Both the position numbers and the translations under genes were made by a program. Positions 7,668 to 15,571 of a stretch of 64,000 nucleotides of DNA are shown piece after piece. Source of the DNA: CBDCBA01 sp965214125 (GTDB taxonomy: Bacteria; Planctomycetota; Phycisphaerae; Tepidisphaerales; Tepidisphaeraceae). The stretch lies in NCBI GenBank assembly GCA_965214125.1, contig CBDCBA010000006.1, positions 1-64,000 on the forward strand, given 5' to 3'. Within the stretch, counting starts at the first letter, position 1. Each line of letters starts with the position of its first letter. The notes under the pieces are model-generated. The model did not search any database, had not been told where the DNA came from, and was given only the letters and a program-made list of their open reading frames with translations.

Positions 7668-8120
7668 AACGATCGGCTGAACTACCCGCTTTAGCCATTG
7701 CCGTTAGGCGGTCCGAGGCGAGCCTTATCGTCGCTGGCGTAGGAAATCGGCCGGGTTTGAGGACTGGAAGGTTGTAAAAGGTTGAACCGAGTAGGTCGCC
7801 GAAGTCGGCGGCGTCGAGGGTGAGCAGGACGTCGGCGAAGGCGAGGGCGCTGAGGAGCACCGGGCGGTCCTTCGACGCCTCGAACACAACCGGACGGTCG
7901 AGCGTCAGCACGTCGCGGACCTCGTTGAGAGCGCGGTGACATGTTGACCAGCGAATTAGGCCGTTCGGGACGTGGTTCAGGTTCCGCTTGACCTCATCAC
8001 GTAAGGGTTGACCAGAAGCGTCCATCCGACAGCGGCGTGACGATAGAAAATCTCCGCCGATGCGCCCGTCTCGGACCCGCACGCGGCGAGGACGACGCTG
8101 GCGTCGAGAAACAGCTTCAA
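7666..8120 (-). pseudogene. PIN-domain toxin, frameshifted
   Basis: From TTG at 8120 the frame reads KLFLDASVVLAACGSETGAS and WTLLVNPYVM, a PIN N-terminus with the first acidic residue in LFLDAS. Near 8000 the frame shifts by one base (expected GTNGATGAG, found GTGATGAG). It continues as DEVKRNLNHVPNG, then DRPVLLSALAFADVLLTLDA and DFGDLLGSTFYNLPVL, the acidic C-terminal half. About 151 residues if repaired. PIN toxins are Mg-dependent RNases. A sequencing deletion is possible, but the antitoxin is broken too. Confidence 0.78.
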
Positions 8121-8348
8121 TCTCTGTTCCCTTCGTCTGCCTCTGCCGCCGATTCCTCGCGGAGCGTTCGCATGTCGGCCTCGTCCTCAGCGATCCAGGC
8201 GGCGATCTGTTCGCGAGAGAATTTCCGCGGTTCGGGGATCGGTTCGTTTCGGGCCCATCAAGCGCGACTTGAGGAAGCCGAACAGCTCCCATTTCTGCTT
8301 GGCAGGCAGGGCGTCAGCCGCCTTCTCGACTTCGGCGAGCGTGGTCAT
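8117..8348 (-). pseudogene. Antitoxin of the PIN module, frameshifted
   Basis: ATG 8348 opens MTTLAEVEKAADALPAKQKW and ELFGFLKSRL, then the frame is lost near 8240. A second frame gives IPEPRKFSREQIAAWIAEDE and ADMRTLREESAA, ending in TGA that overlaps the TTG start of the PIN gene. The two halves together match a short AbrB/Phd-like antitoxin layout. The start overlaps the photolyase stop by ATGA, so it may be translationally coupled to the repair gene. Confidence 0.7.
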
Positions 8349-9949
8349 ACTCCGATTCTACCCTCCGCTTCGTCGCGGCCGCGTGGCCTGTTCCACGCGG
8401 CGTACCCGTCGCTCGCGAGGCCGTCGAGGAACGCTTGCCGCAGGCGATGCATTTCGACCTTGACCTGCTCGCCGAAGTTGTCGAGCACCTTCAATTGGCG
8501 GGCGACGCGCGGGTTCTTACCAACCGCGTTGCGCTGGTCGTCCATAAAGGTCCAATACATGAAGTTGAACGGGCAGGCCTTCGGGCCGATGCGCTCCTTC
8601 GGGTGGTAGCGGCAGTCGCCGCAGTAGTCGGACATCTTGTTGATGTAGTTTGCGCTCGACACGTACGGCTTTGTCGCGATCACGCCCCCGTCGCTGTTCA
8701 TCGCCATGCCGATGACGTTGGGGGTGACGACCCAATCGTGGCTGTCCACGTACATCGCCAGAAACCAATCATTCACCGCCTGTGGTGAAAGGCCGGCGAG
8801 GGTGGCGAAGTTGCAGATGACCATCAGCCGTTGAATGTGGTGGCTAAAGGCGTCGTCGACGACGTGGAGGATCGACTGCTTAAGGCAGTTCATATCGGTT
8901 TTGGCGTCCCAGAAGAAGTCGGGCAGCGGGCGGTCGTCGCCGCGCGGATTGCGGCGGCGGTATTCGGGCATCAAGGACCAGTAGATGCCGTAAACGAACT
9001 CGCGCCAGCCGATGATCTGGCGGATAAATCCCTCGGCGGCGTTGATCGGCACGCGGCCGTCGCGGTGGGCCTTCTCGACCAGTCTGCACGCGGCGAGCGG
9101 CTCGATCAGGCCCGCGTTGATGAGGGGGCTGACGAGGCTGTGGTAGAGTGTCAGCTCGCCCGTGACCATCGCGTCTTCGTAGTCGCCGAAGAGGGGCAAA
9201 CGTTTCTTCACGAACGCCGTGAAATGCTTTTTGGCGTTCTGGCGATCGCAGGGCAGGCCGAAGCCTTTTGTTGAACCGGGGTGATCCTCGAATCGACGCT
9301 CCACTTCCTTCATCACCGATCGCGTGATGGCGTCGGGCTCGACGTGCGGCCTTTCCGGGAAAACGTGGCCTTTGGGGGCGGGTTTGCGATTGAGCTTGTC
9401 GAAGTTCCACGCCCCGCCGGCCGGCTTGCCGTCGGGCTCCATGAGCAGGTCGTGGTCGACGCGCATCTGCCGGTAATAGTGCTCCATCACCACGCGCTTG
9501 CGGCCCTTGAGCCACTCCGCGAAGTGCTGGCGATCCGTCAGGAACAGGCGGTTTGGGAAGAACTTGATCGACACGCCCGCAGTGTCGAAGTCGCGGGCGA
9601 GGCGGTCGGGAACGGTGTCGAGCCAGGCGCGGGTGTGCCACTCGCTCGGCTCCGTGACCCACAGTTCCCGGTCGGTCTTCTTCTTGAGGTGGTGGGCGAG
9701 AGCTGAGAACGAGTCGCGGTAGCCGCGCGGCTTGAGCGGGTAGTACGCGACGGTTCGGCCGGCCTGCTTCAGTTCGTCTGCGAAGTGCCGCATGGCCGAG
9801 CACAGGAAGGCGATGCGCTTCTTGTGGTACGGGAACATCCGAAAGTTCACGTCGCTCTCGATCATGACGACCGGCGCGTCACTCGGCGCTTCGGCGAGGG
9901 ACGTGACGCGCGGGTTGAGTTGGTCCTCGAAGAGCCAGACGGAGGGCAT
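8345..9949 (-). CDS. phrB: Fe-S cluster (6-4) photolyase / cryptochrome (FeS-BCP, PhrB type)
   Basis: 534 residues, the usual length of the bacterial Fe-S photolyase family (DPRP). The N-terminal Rossmann domain begins MPSVWLFEDQLNP; the C-terminal half is the helical FAD-binding domain. Cys355 (MNCLKQS), Cys443 and Cys446 (YCGDC) and Cys459 (KACPF) have exactly the spacing of the four 4Fe-4S ligands of Agrobacterium PhrB (350, 438, 441, 454). HHIQRLMV and PNVIGMAMNSDGG are further family motifs. It uses blue light to repair (6-4) photoproducts. The 3' end has been copied twice nearby. The start codon is preceded directly by a pyrimidine-rich repeat. Confidence 0.92.
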   Translation of the reverse strand: MPSVWLFEDQLNPRVTSLAEAPSDAPVVMIESDVNFRMFPYHKKRIAFLCSAMRHFADELKQAGRTVAYYPLKPRGYRDSFSALAHHLKKKTDRELWVTEPSEWHTRAWLDTVPDRLARDFDTAGVSIKFFPNRLFLTDRQHFAEWLKGRKRVVMEHYYRQMRVDHDLLMEPDGKPAGGAWNFDKLNRKPAPKGHVFPERPHVEPDAITRSVMKEVERRFEDHPGSTKGFGLPCDRQNAKKHFTAFVKKRLPLFGDYEDAMVTGELTLYHSLVSPLINAGLIEPLAACRLVEKAHRDGRVPINAAEGFIRQIIGWREFVYGIYWSLMPEYRRRNPRGDDRPLPDFFWDAKTDMNCLKQSILHVVDDAFSHHIQRLMVICNFATLAGLSPQAVNDWFLAMYVDSHDWVVTPNVIGMAMNSDGGVIATKPYVSSANYINKMSDYCGDCRYHPKERIGPKACPFNFMYWTFMDDQRNAVGKNPRVARQLKVLDNFGEQVKVEMHRLRQAFLDGLASDGYAAWNRPRGRDEAEGRIGV

Positions 9950-9951
9950 GG

Positions 9952-10104
9952 GGGAAAGGATGAGGGCAGAAGGATGGAGGATGAACCCGAAAAGTGTTGG
10001 GCGGCGAGTGTGTCGCGGCGGATCGACACGCTAAGGTGAGGTCGCACGCCGACGGGCACCACACCCCGCCCTCGGGTTCATCCTTCTGCCTTCATCCTTT
10101 CCGG
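9952..10104. repeat. GGATGAAGG repeat pair (family 7), inverted
   Basis: A left arm at 9952-9985 and an inverted right arm at about 10075-10104 enclose about 90 bases between the divergent photolyase and guanylyltransferase genes. Each arm ends 2-4 bases from a start codon and, read towards that gene, is a pyrimidine-rich TTCATCC/TTTCC leader. Divergent promoters must lie within or between the arms; I cannot define them. Confidence 0.8.
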
Positions 10105-10107
10105 ATC

Positions 10108-11224
10108 ATGCGTTACGGCGTCATCATGGCTGGCGGCAGTGGCAAGCGGTTGTGGCCGCTGAGCCGCGGGAACACGCCCAAGCAACTTCTGCCCGTCGCG
10201 AAGGGGCAAAGCCTGCTTCGCCTGGCGTTCGACCGGCTCCTCGCGGCGATGCCGGCCGAGCGGATCTACATCTGCACGGGCGAGGTCCACCGCGACGCCA
10301 TCCTCAAAGAACTGCCCGAACTCGCGCCGGCGAACCTGCTCGGTGAGCCCGAGGGGCGCGACACCGCCAACGCCGTCGGCTTTCCGGCTGCCATCCTCGC
10401 CAAGCAGGACCCCGATGCCGCCTTCGCCGTCGTGACGGCCGACCATGTCATCGAGCCCGTCGACACCTTTGTCGACCGCCTGAACGCCGCGTTCGAGACG
10501 GTCGAAAAAGCACCCCGGCCTGCTCGTGACCTTCGGCGTCGTGCCGACGCACGGGCACACGGGTCTGGGCTACGTTCAGCGTGGCCAGGCGCTGGAGGTC
10601 GATGACCGCGACGGCGTCTACGCGGTGCAGGCGTTCAAGGAGAAGCCCGACCGCCCCACCGCCGACCGCTACGTCGAGAGCGGCCGCTACTACTGGAACA
10701 GCGGCATGTTCGTCTGGCGGGCGCAGACGGTGTTTGACGCGATCAAGCAGTACCTGCCCGAAAGCGGGCGAGGCCTCGCGGAGATCGCCGAGGCCTGGGG
10801 CACGGACCAGCAGGCGGAGACGGTGGCGAAGGTCTACCCGTCCCTGCCGAAAATCAGCGTCGACTACGCCGTCCTCGAGCCTGCCAGTCGCAAGAGCGGC
10901 GCCACCGAGGGCGTGGCCGTCGTGGAGTTGCCGGTCAGTTGGCTTGACGTCGGCTCCTGGCCCGCCCTTGCGGAGACGCTCGAGACCGACGAGAACGACA
11001 ACGCCCTCGACGCCCCCGCGACCGCCCTGCTCGACTCCGACGCCAACATCATCCTCAGCCGAGACACCAAAACGCCTGACCACCTGATCGCCCTCATCGG
11101 CGTGAGCGACACCGTGATCGTCCACACGGCCGACTGCACGCTGGTCTGCCCCAAGAGCGAGGCGCAGAAGGTAAAGGAACTCGTCGAAGGCAAGGTGAAG
11201 TCGTTCGGCGACCGCTACCTTTAA
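10108..11224 (+). pseudogene. manC: Mannose-1-phosphate guanylyltransferase, one apparent frameshift
   Basis: Makes GDP-mannose from GTP and mannose-1-phosphate for surface polysaccharides. ATG 10108 opens MRYGVIMAGGSGKRLWPLSR, the nucleotidyltransferase loop, followed by KQLLP, TADHVI and, after the break, GLGYVQRG, FKEKPD, YYWNSGMFVW and VSWLDVGSWPAL. The frame shifts at 10503-10508, where GAAAAAGCAC has one A too many; with four As the reading is ETVEKHPGLLVTFGVVPTHG. About 371 residues when repaired, single-domain length without the isomerase half. The homopolymer position suggests a sequencing error, so the gene is probably functional. Confidence 0.88.
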
Positions 11225-11313
11225 GGAAGGATGAAGGATGAACCCGAGCCAGAAGCGAGCGGCCTCTGCCTCTGATTCAGGTTCATCCTTCATCCTTCCG
11301 CCTTCATCCTTTC
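11225..11313. repeat. GGATGAAGG repeat pair (family 7), inverted
   Basis: The left arm follows the guanylyltransferase stop codon directly (AAGGAAGGATGAAGGATGAA), and the inverted right arm (11279-11313) ends 10 bases before the ruvX ATG. The pair fills the whole spacer and can form a long hairpin. Confidence 0.8.
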
Positions 11314-11323
11314 CGCCCGCACC

Positions 11324-11803
11324 ATGCGTCTCCTCGCGATCGACTACGGCACGCGGCGGGTCGGCTTCGCGATCTGCGATCCGTCTGAGGCGTTCGTTTT
11401 TCCGGTCGACGTCGCGACGGTCAGCAGTGATGCAGGCGCACTCGACGCGATCGAGCGCGCGGTGGCCGAGCACGACGCGGAGGCGATCGTGCTCGGGTTG
11501 CCGCTGAACATGGACGGCACCGAAGGCCCGTCGGCCGCGCGGGTTCGACGGTTCGCCCAAAGCGTCGTCGGCCGCGTCAATCTGCCGGTCCGGTTGGTGG
11601 ACGAGCGACAGAGCAGCCTCGACGCGGAGGCGACACTCGTGACCCGCAAGCGCGGCGGCGAACGGGTGACGCGCAAGCGGAAACAGGCGCAGTTGGACGC
11701 GTTGGCGGCGGTCGAGTTCCTGCGGGCCCACCTGATGGAAGGACGCCCGTCGATCGACGTTCTGGGTCCGCCTGAACCGGGGAGGCCAAGCGCGGAATGT
11801 TGA
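11324..11803 (+). CDS. ruvX: Holliday junction resolvase-like RuvX (YqgF)
   Basis: 159 residues of the RNase H-like YqgF family, which processes pre-16S rRNA 5' ends and/or resolves Holliday junctions. It begins MRLLAIDYGTRRVGFAICDP with the catalytic Asp in IDYG. VLGLPLNMDG and the conserved DERQSSLDA follow. The last acidic residue lies in QLDALAAVEFL. Length is typical. It is preceded by a family-7 repeat instead of a Shine-Dalgarno site. Confidence 0.93.
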   Translation: MRLLAIDYGTRRVGFAICDPSEAFVFPVDVATVSSDAGALDAIERAVAEHDAEAIVLGLPLNMDGTEGPSAARVRRFAQSVVGRVNLPVRLVDERQSSLDAEATLVTRKRGGERVTRKRKQAQLDALAAVEFLRAHLMEGRPSIDVLGPPEPGRPSAEC

Positions 11804-11893
11804 TGGTTCTGCTTCGGCGCGCCGGTTGCTACGCTGCGTACTGCGGGCGCGAACTGTCGCCGAGCCCGCCCAACCCTGACGGAGATTTACACC

Positions 11894-12157
11894 ATGAACA
11901 CGAAGACCAACTGGCTCAAGATCCTGCTCGCCCCCGCCTTCGCTCTGGGCCTGAGCTTCGCCGTCGTCGGCTGCGACGATGGCGATGCCGATGACGACAC
12001 CCTCGGCGAAAACGTCGATGAGGGCATCAACAACACCCGCGATGGCATGGACGAACTGGGCGAAGAGGCCGAGGATGGCATGAACAATGTGGGCGAAGGC
12101 GTGGAAGACCTTGGCGATGAGCTCGACAACGACGCCAACGACCTGCTCGACGACTAG
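11894..12157 (+). CDS. Small acidic lipoprotein
   Basis: 87 residues. The lipoprotein signal peptide ends in the lipobox FAVVGC (Cys27). The mature part is extremely acidic (DDGDADDDTLGENVDEG) with an irregular repeat around NNTRDGMDELGEEAEDGMNN and VGEGVEDLGDELDND, probably helical. No known domain. It might be a periplasmic or outer-membrane structural lipoprotein. A strong terminator follows at 12246. Confidence 0.75.
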   Translation: MNTKTNWLKILLAPAFALGLSFAVVGCDDGDADDDTLGENVDEGINNTRDGMDELGEEAEDGMNNVGEGVEDLGDELDNDANDLLDD

Positions 12158-12245
12158 TCGTGGCGCCGTCACCATTGCCACCACCGCCTCCGCCCGGCGT
12201 TACGCCTGTAGTCGGAGCAAGCGGTGTGAAGCGACCTGAACCGAT

Positions 12246-12278
12246 CCCCGCCGACGCGAGAAGCGTCGGCGGGGGTTT
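12246..12278 (+). terminator. Rho-independent terminator
   Basis: The stem CCCCGCCGACGC pairs with GCGTCGGCGGGG across a GAGAA loop and is followed by GTTTG. It ends the acidic lipoprotein transcript. Confidence 0.8.
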
Positions 12279-12325
12279 GACTGTCCGCAACGTGGGCCGA
12301 CCCAACGGGTGGCCAAGGATGCGCG

Positions 12326-12766
12326 ATGCCCTGGCGAGCCCGACATGATGACCCCCGCGAGTCGCCGCGACACGAGCTTGAGCTCGACGAACTGCCCGAG
12401 TCGTACGCCGTCTGCCGCATGCCCCACGGCGCCGATGCACCCTGGGCCAGTGGGACGCTTTCCAGCCTGACCCGCTCCCAGCGCGAGGCGGAGGGAACGA
12501 CGGTCATCAGCGACGAGACGACGGTGCCCGACACGGTCGAGGCCGACCGCGGCTGGCGGGCGATCCGCATTGTGGGCGTCTTCGGCTTCGGCGAGGTTGG
12601 CGTGCTCGGCTCGGTGTTGAATCCGCTGGCCCGCGCGGGCGTGGCGGTGATGGTCGTCTGCACGTTCGAGACGGACTACGTCCTCGTTAAAGCCGCCCGC
12701 TTCGACCGCCTAAAAAGCGTGCTGATCGACGCGGGGCATCGCTTTTCGAACGACACCAATCGGTGA
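12326..12766 (+). CDS. ACT-domain protein
   Basis: 146 residues. The pattern ELDELPESYAVCRMP, then WRAIRIVGVFGFGEVGVLGS, LARAGVAVMVVCTFETDYVL and VLIDAGHRF is that of small two-ACT-domain proteins (ACT_7/CASTOR-like), which bind amino acids. There is no catalytic domain. The true start may lie a few codons inside because the first 20 residues look unconserved. No neighbour suggests which amino acid is sensed. Confidence 0.75.
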   Translation: MPWRARHDDPRESPRHELELDELPESYAVCRMPHGADAPWASGTLSSLTRSQREAEGTTVISDETTVPDTVEADRGWRAIRIVGVFGFGEVGVLGSVLNPLARAGVAVMVVCTFETDYVLVKAARFDRLKSVLIDAGHRFSNDTNR

Positions 12767-12841
12767 GACGACCGAGCCACGTCACCGGATTGGCCGGTCG
12801 CGCGGGGTGAACTTGACCGGCAATGGCGTTACATTGCCGGC

Positions 12842-13417
12842 ATGACCCAAGCCCCCGGCGAAGCGTTTGGACAACCCGCCGCCCCCAAGAAGCGCGGCGG
12901 CGTGCTGCTGATTATCGGGGCGATCCTGCTCCTGATCGGCGTGGTCGCGTTGGGTCTGGGCATCGCCTCGACCGTCAGCGGCGCGAAGGGGCTGGTCGAC
13001 AGCTTCCAGCCGTTGCCCGTGCCGGGCAGCGTAACGGTGGACGCCGAGTCCGGCTCCGGTTGGCGGCTCTACACGCCGGACGGCCAACTACCAGATGATG
13101 TCACCGTGACCGTGGTCGGCCCCGATGGTGGCGACATCGCGATGGGCAACGTGTTCGGCAACGAGGAGATCTCCGGCGGCCAGTTCAGCGGCAGCGCGGC
13201 CCGCAGTTTCAACGCGGACACCGATGGCACCTACACCGTCACGAGCACCGTTGCCGAGGGTGCGGCCACGCCGAGCGGCTACTTTTTGGCCCCCGGCGTG
13301 ACCGATCTCGCCGGCGGGTTCGCGGGCGGCATCGGCGGTGTCTGCCTGGGTGCCGTCGTCGGCATCATCGGCCTTGTCCTGCTGATCATCGGCCTCGTCC
13401 TGCGACTCAAGAGCTAA
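12842..13417 (+). CDS. Two-helix membrane protein with extracytoplasmic domain
   Basis: 191 residues, unknown function. One membrane helix lies at about 20-45 (VLLIIGAILLLIGVVALGLG), followed by a 110-residue soluble domain of beta character (SVTVDAESGSGWRLY, then YTVTSTVAEG). A second hydrophobic segment at about 160-187 (GAVVGIIGLVLLIIGLVL) ends in a short basic tail. The stop lies 9 bases before the GTG of leuD, so the two may be co-transcribed. Confidence 0.75.
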   Translation: MTQAPGEAFGQPAAPKKRGGVLLIIGAILLLIGVVALGLGIASTVSGAKGLVDSFQPLPVPGSVTVDAESGSGWRLYTPDGQLPDDVTVTVVGPDGGDIAMGNVFGNEEISGGQFSGSAARSFNADTDGTYTVTSTVAEGAATPSGYFLAPGVTDLAGGFAGGIGGVCLGAVVGIIGLVLLIIGLVLRLKS

Positions 13418-13426
13418 GCTCCACCC

Positions 13427-13996
13427 GTGAAGACCCGCATCACCGGCCTGGCGTACGTGCTGGGCGACAACATCGACACCGACCAGATCATCCCAGCCGA
13501 GTTCCTCAGCTACAACCCGAGCGACCCGGCCGAACGCAAGTTCTTCGGCAAGCACGCCAACAGCGGCGTGCCCGAAGACCAAGCCGGCCTGCCCCACGGC
13601 CGGGTGCCGTTCATCGACCCCGACGGCGACGGGTTCACGAGCAAGTACGCGGTCGTCATCGGCGGCAAGAACTTTGGGTGCGGGTCGAGCCGCGAGCACG
13701 CGCCACTCGCCTTGGCCGAGGCGGGTGTGCAGGCGGTCGTCGCCGAGTTCTATGCCCGGATTTTCTACCGCAACAGCATCAACGGCGGGTACCTCCTGCC
13801 GATCGAAACGGGCGAGCGCCTGTGCGAGAGCGTCGAGACCGGCGACGAGGTGGAGATCGACCTGGACGCCGGCACCTTCACGAACATCACGCGCGGCACG
13901 ATCGCGAAGATCGAGCCGCTCGGCGACGTCGCCCCCATTGTCGAGGCCGGCGGCGTGTTTGCGTACGCCCGGCAGAAGAACATGATCCCCAAGTAG
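13427..13996 (+). CDS. leuD: 3-isopropylmalate dehydratase small subunit
   Basis: 189 residues from GTG 13427. Small subunit of the leucine-pathway isomerase. It carries GDNIDTDQIIPAEFL, IGGKNFGCGSSREHAPLAL (substrate-binding swivel loop) and FYARIFYRNSINGGYLLP. Needs the 4Fe-4S large subunit LeuC, which is not in this window. The stop codon TAG is also the tip of the inverted-repeat element that follows. Confidence 0.94.
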   Translation: MKTRITGLAYVLGDNIDTDQIIPAEFLSYNPSDPAERKFFGKHANSGVPEDQAGLPHGRVPFIDPDGDGFTSKYAVVIGGKNFGCGSSREHAPLALAEAGVQAVVAEFYARIFYRNSINGGYLLPIETGERLCESVETGDEVEIDLDAGTFTNITRGTIAKIEPLGDVAPIVEAGGVFAYARQKNMIPK

Positions 13997-14065
13997 GGTG
14001 GGATTCATCCCACCTCCGGATTAGTTGATCCAAGTCGCTAGATGGTGGGATGAATCCCACCCTAC
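13993..14065. repeat. Long inverted-repeat element, family 1 (GTAGGGTGGG ends)
   Basis: A 22-base perfect terminal inverted repeat (13993-14014 against 14044-14065) surrounds a 29-base middle. Each arm contains GTGGGATTCATCCCAC, itself a palindrome. The left tip supplies the leuD TAG stop (13994-13996); the right tip is followed at once by AGGAG, the ribosome-binding site of the AIM24 gene. Confidence 0.88.
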
Positions 14066-14075
14066 AGGAGCCCAG

Positions 14076-14786
14076 ATGAGCCGCATGACCGTCAACGAGT
14101 TTCTCGAAGCCACCGCCCAGCAGGACCGCGGGCAGGGGTTTTTCGAGCTGGAAAGCCCGCACCTCCTCGAAGTCAATCTCGACGGTGCCAGCCACGGCAA
14201 CGTCTGGACGAAGATGGGCTCGATGGTCGCCTACCGCGGGAACGTGAAGTTCACGCGGCAGGGTATGATGCAGGAAGGCATCGGCACGTTTCTCAAGCGG
14301 CAACTCACCGGCGAGGGGGCCAAGCTGACCAAGGCCGAGGGGACGGGCAAGGTTTACCTCGCCGATTCCGGGAAAAAGCTGACGGTCCTGCTGTTGCAGG
14401 GCGAGAGCGTGGTCGTAAACGGCGAAGACTTGATCGCCTTCGAGCCGTCGCTGACGTATTCGATCACGATGATGAAGAAGATCGCCGCGATTGCCAGCGG
14501 CGGGCTGTTCAACGTGCGTGTCGAGGGCCAGGGCATGCTCGCGATCGGCACGCACCACGACCCGTTGACGCTGCGCGTCCGCCCCGGCGAGGCGGTCTTC
14601 ACCGACCCGAACGCGACGGTCGCGTGGAGCGGCAACCTGACCCCGAACTTCAAGACCGACATGAGCCTCAAGACCTTCATCGGCCGCGGCTCTGGCGAGA
14701 GCTTTCAAATGCAGTTCGACGCCCAGCAGGGCGAGGGCTGGGTCGTCGTTCAGCCGTACGAGGAGTCGCCGCTTCAGGCCGGCTAA
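14076..14786 (+). CDS. AIM24-family protein
   Basis: 236 residues. It matches the AIM24/DUF124 family, beta-rich proteins of trimeric fold whose bacterial role is unknown. Family traits include FFELESPHLLEVNLDG, MGSMVAYRGNVKF, LKRQLTGEG, VYLADSGKKLTVLLL and MLAIGTHHDPLTLRVRPGEA. ATG 14076 is chosen because AGGAG lies six bases upstream; an in-frame ATG inside the palindrome at 14025 is less likely. Confidence 0.88.
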   Translation: MSRMTVNEFLEATAQQDRGQGFFELESPHLLEVNLDGASHGNVWTKMGSMVAYRGNVKFTRQGMMQEGIGTFLKRQLTGEGAKLTKAEGTGKVYLADSGKKLTVLLLQGESVVVNGEDLIAFEPSLTYSITMMKKIAAIASGGLFNVRVEGQGMLAIGTHHDPLTLRVRPGEAVFTDPNATVAWSGNLTPNFKTDMSLKTFIGRGSGESFQMQFDAQQGEGWVVVQPYEESPLQAG

Positions 14787-14787
14787 T

Positions 14788-14882
14788 GGGAGGGCCGGGT
14801 TCCACCCCGGCCTCCGGAATCGGTTTGTCTGGACAAGTCATCGTTGGTTCGACCCAAGGCCGGGGTGGAACCCGGCCCTCCC
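14788..14882. repeat. Long inverted-repeat element, family 2
   Basis: A perfect 26-base terminal inverted repeat beginning GGGAGGGCCGGGTTCC surrounds a 43-base middle. Each arm is nearly palindromic (CCGGGTTCCACCCCGG). The element starts one base after the AIM24 stop codon and ends four bases before the upp ATG. Confidence 0.88.
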
Positions 14883-14886
14883 GCCC

Positions 14887-15510
14887 ATGCTGAACGTCAT
14901 CGATCATCCCGTCATTCGCACGAAGCTGACGGAGATTCGCGACTTCGCGACCGGCTACCGCGAGTTTCGGCAGCTCGTCGAGGAGGTCGCGATGCTGATG
15001 ACGTACGAGATCACCCGCGAGATGCCCACGCGGCCACGGCCGGTGCAGACGCCATTGGAGAAAGTGACGGGCCACGCGATGGCGATGCCCGTCACGCTCG
15101 TGCCGATCCTCCGCGCCGGGCTCGGGATGACCAGCGGCGTGATGAAGATCCTGCCCGACGTCCGGGTCGGCCACGTCGGCATGGAGCGCAACGAGGAGAC
15201 CGCCGAGGCGAACGCCTACTACCACAAGCTTCCGCCGGACATTGCTGAAACGCAGGTGATCGTGGTCGACCCGATGCTCGCCACCGGCGGCAGCGCGATC
15301 GCGGCGATCGACTTCCTCAAGAGCAAGGGCGTATCGGGCGGGTCGATGAAGTTCATGTGTCTTGTCGCCGCCCCCGAAGGCGTGGCCGCACTGGAGCAGG
15401 CGCACCCGGAAATCCCCATCCTCGCCGCGGCGGTCGACCGGGAGCTCAACGACAAGTCGTACATCCTCCCCGGCCTCGGCGACGCGGGCGACCGGATCTT
15501 CGGCACGTGA
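14887..15510 (+). CDS. upp: Uracil phosphoribosyltransferase
   Basis: 207 residues, normal length. Salvages uracil with PRPP to UMP. Typical motifs: VPILRAGLGM, the PRPP-binding loop VIVVDPMLATGGSAIAAID, and the C-terminal DRELNDKSYILPGLGDAGDR with the uracil-binding YILPGLGDAGDR. Cytosolic. No recognisable ribosome-binding site because the preceding element reaches almost to the ATG. Confidence 0.95.
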   Translation: MLNVIDHPVIRTKLTEIRDFATGYREFRQLVEEVAMLMTYEITREMPTRPRPVQTPLEKVTGHAMAMPVTLVPILRAGLGMTSGVMKILPDVRVGHVGMERNEETAEANAYYHKLPPDIAETQVIVVDPMLATGGSAIAAIDFLKSKGVSGGSMKFMCLVAAPEGVAALEQAHPEIPILAAAVDRELNDKSYILPGLGDAGDRIFGT

Positions 15511-15522
15511 TTCCCATCGCAC

Positions 15523-15556
15523 CCCCAAACCGCGCTGCAACGCGGTTTGGTTGGGG
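15523..15556. terminator. Hairpin after upp, possible terminator
   Basis: CCCCAAACCGCG pairs with CGCGGTTTGG/TTGGGG across CTGCAA, with one bulge. No clear T-run follows, so efficiency is uncertain. Confidence 0.45.
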
Positions 15557-15571
15557 CATCTAGACTTTGAC

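Noticed and set aside
13993..14065. Ordinary Rho-independent terminator
   Set aside because: Long outer arms, palindromic arms and repeated occurrence elsewhere fit better with a dispersed element; no T-tract follows on either strand. Termination activity remains possible.
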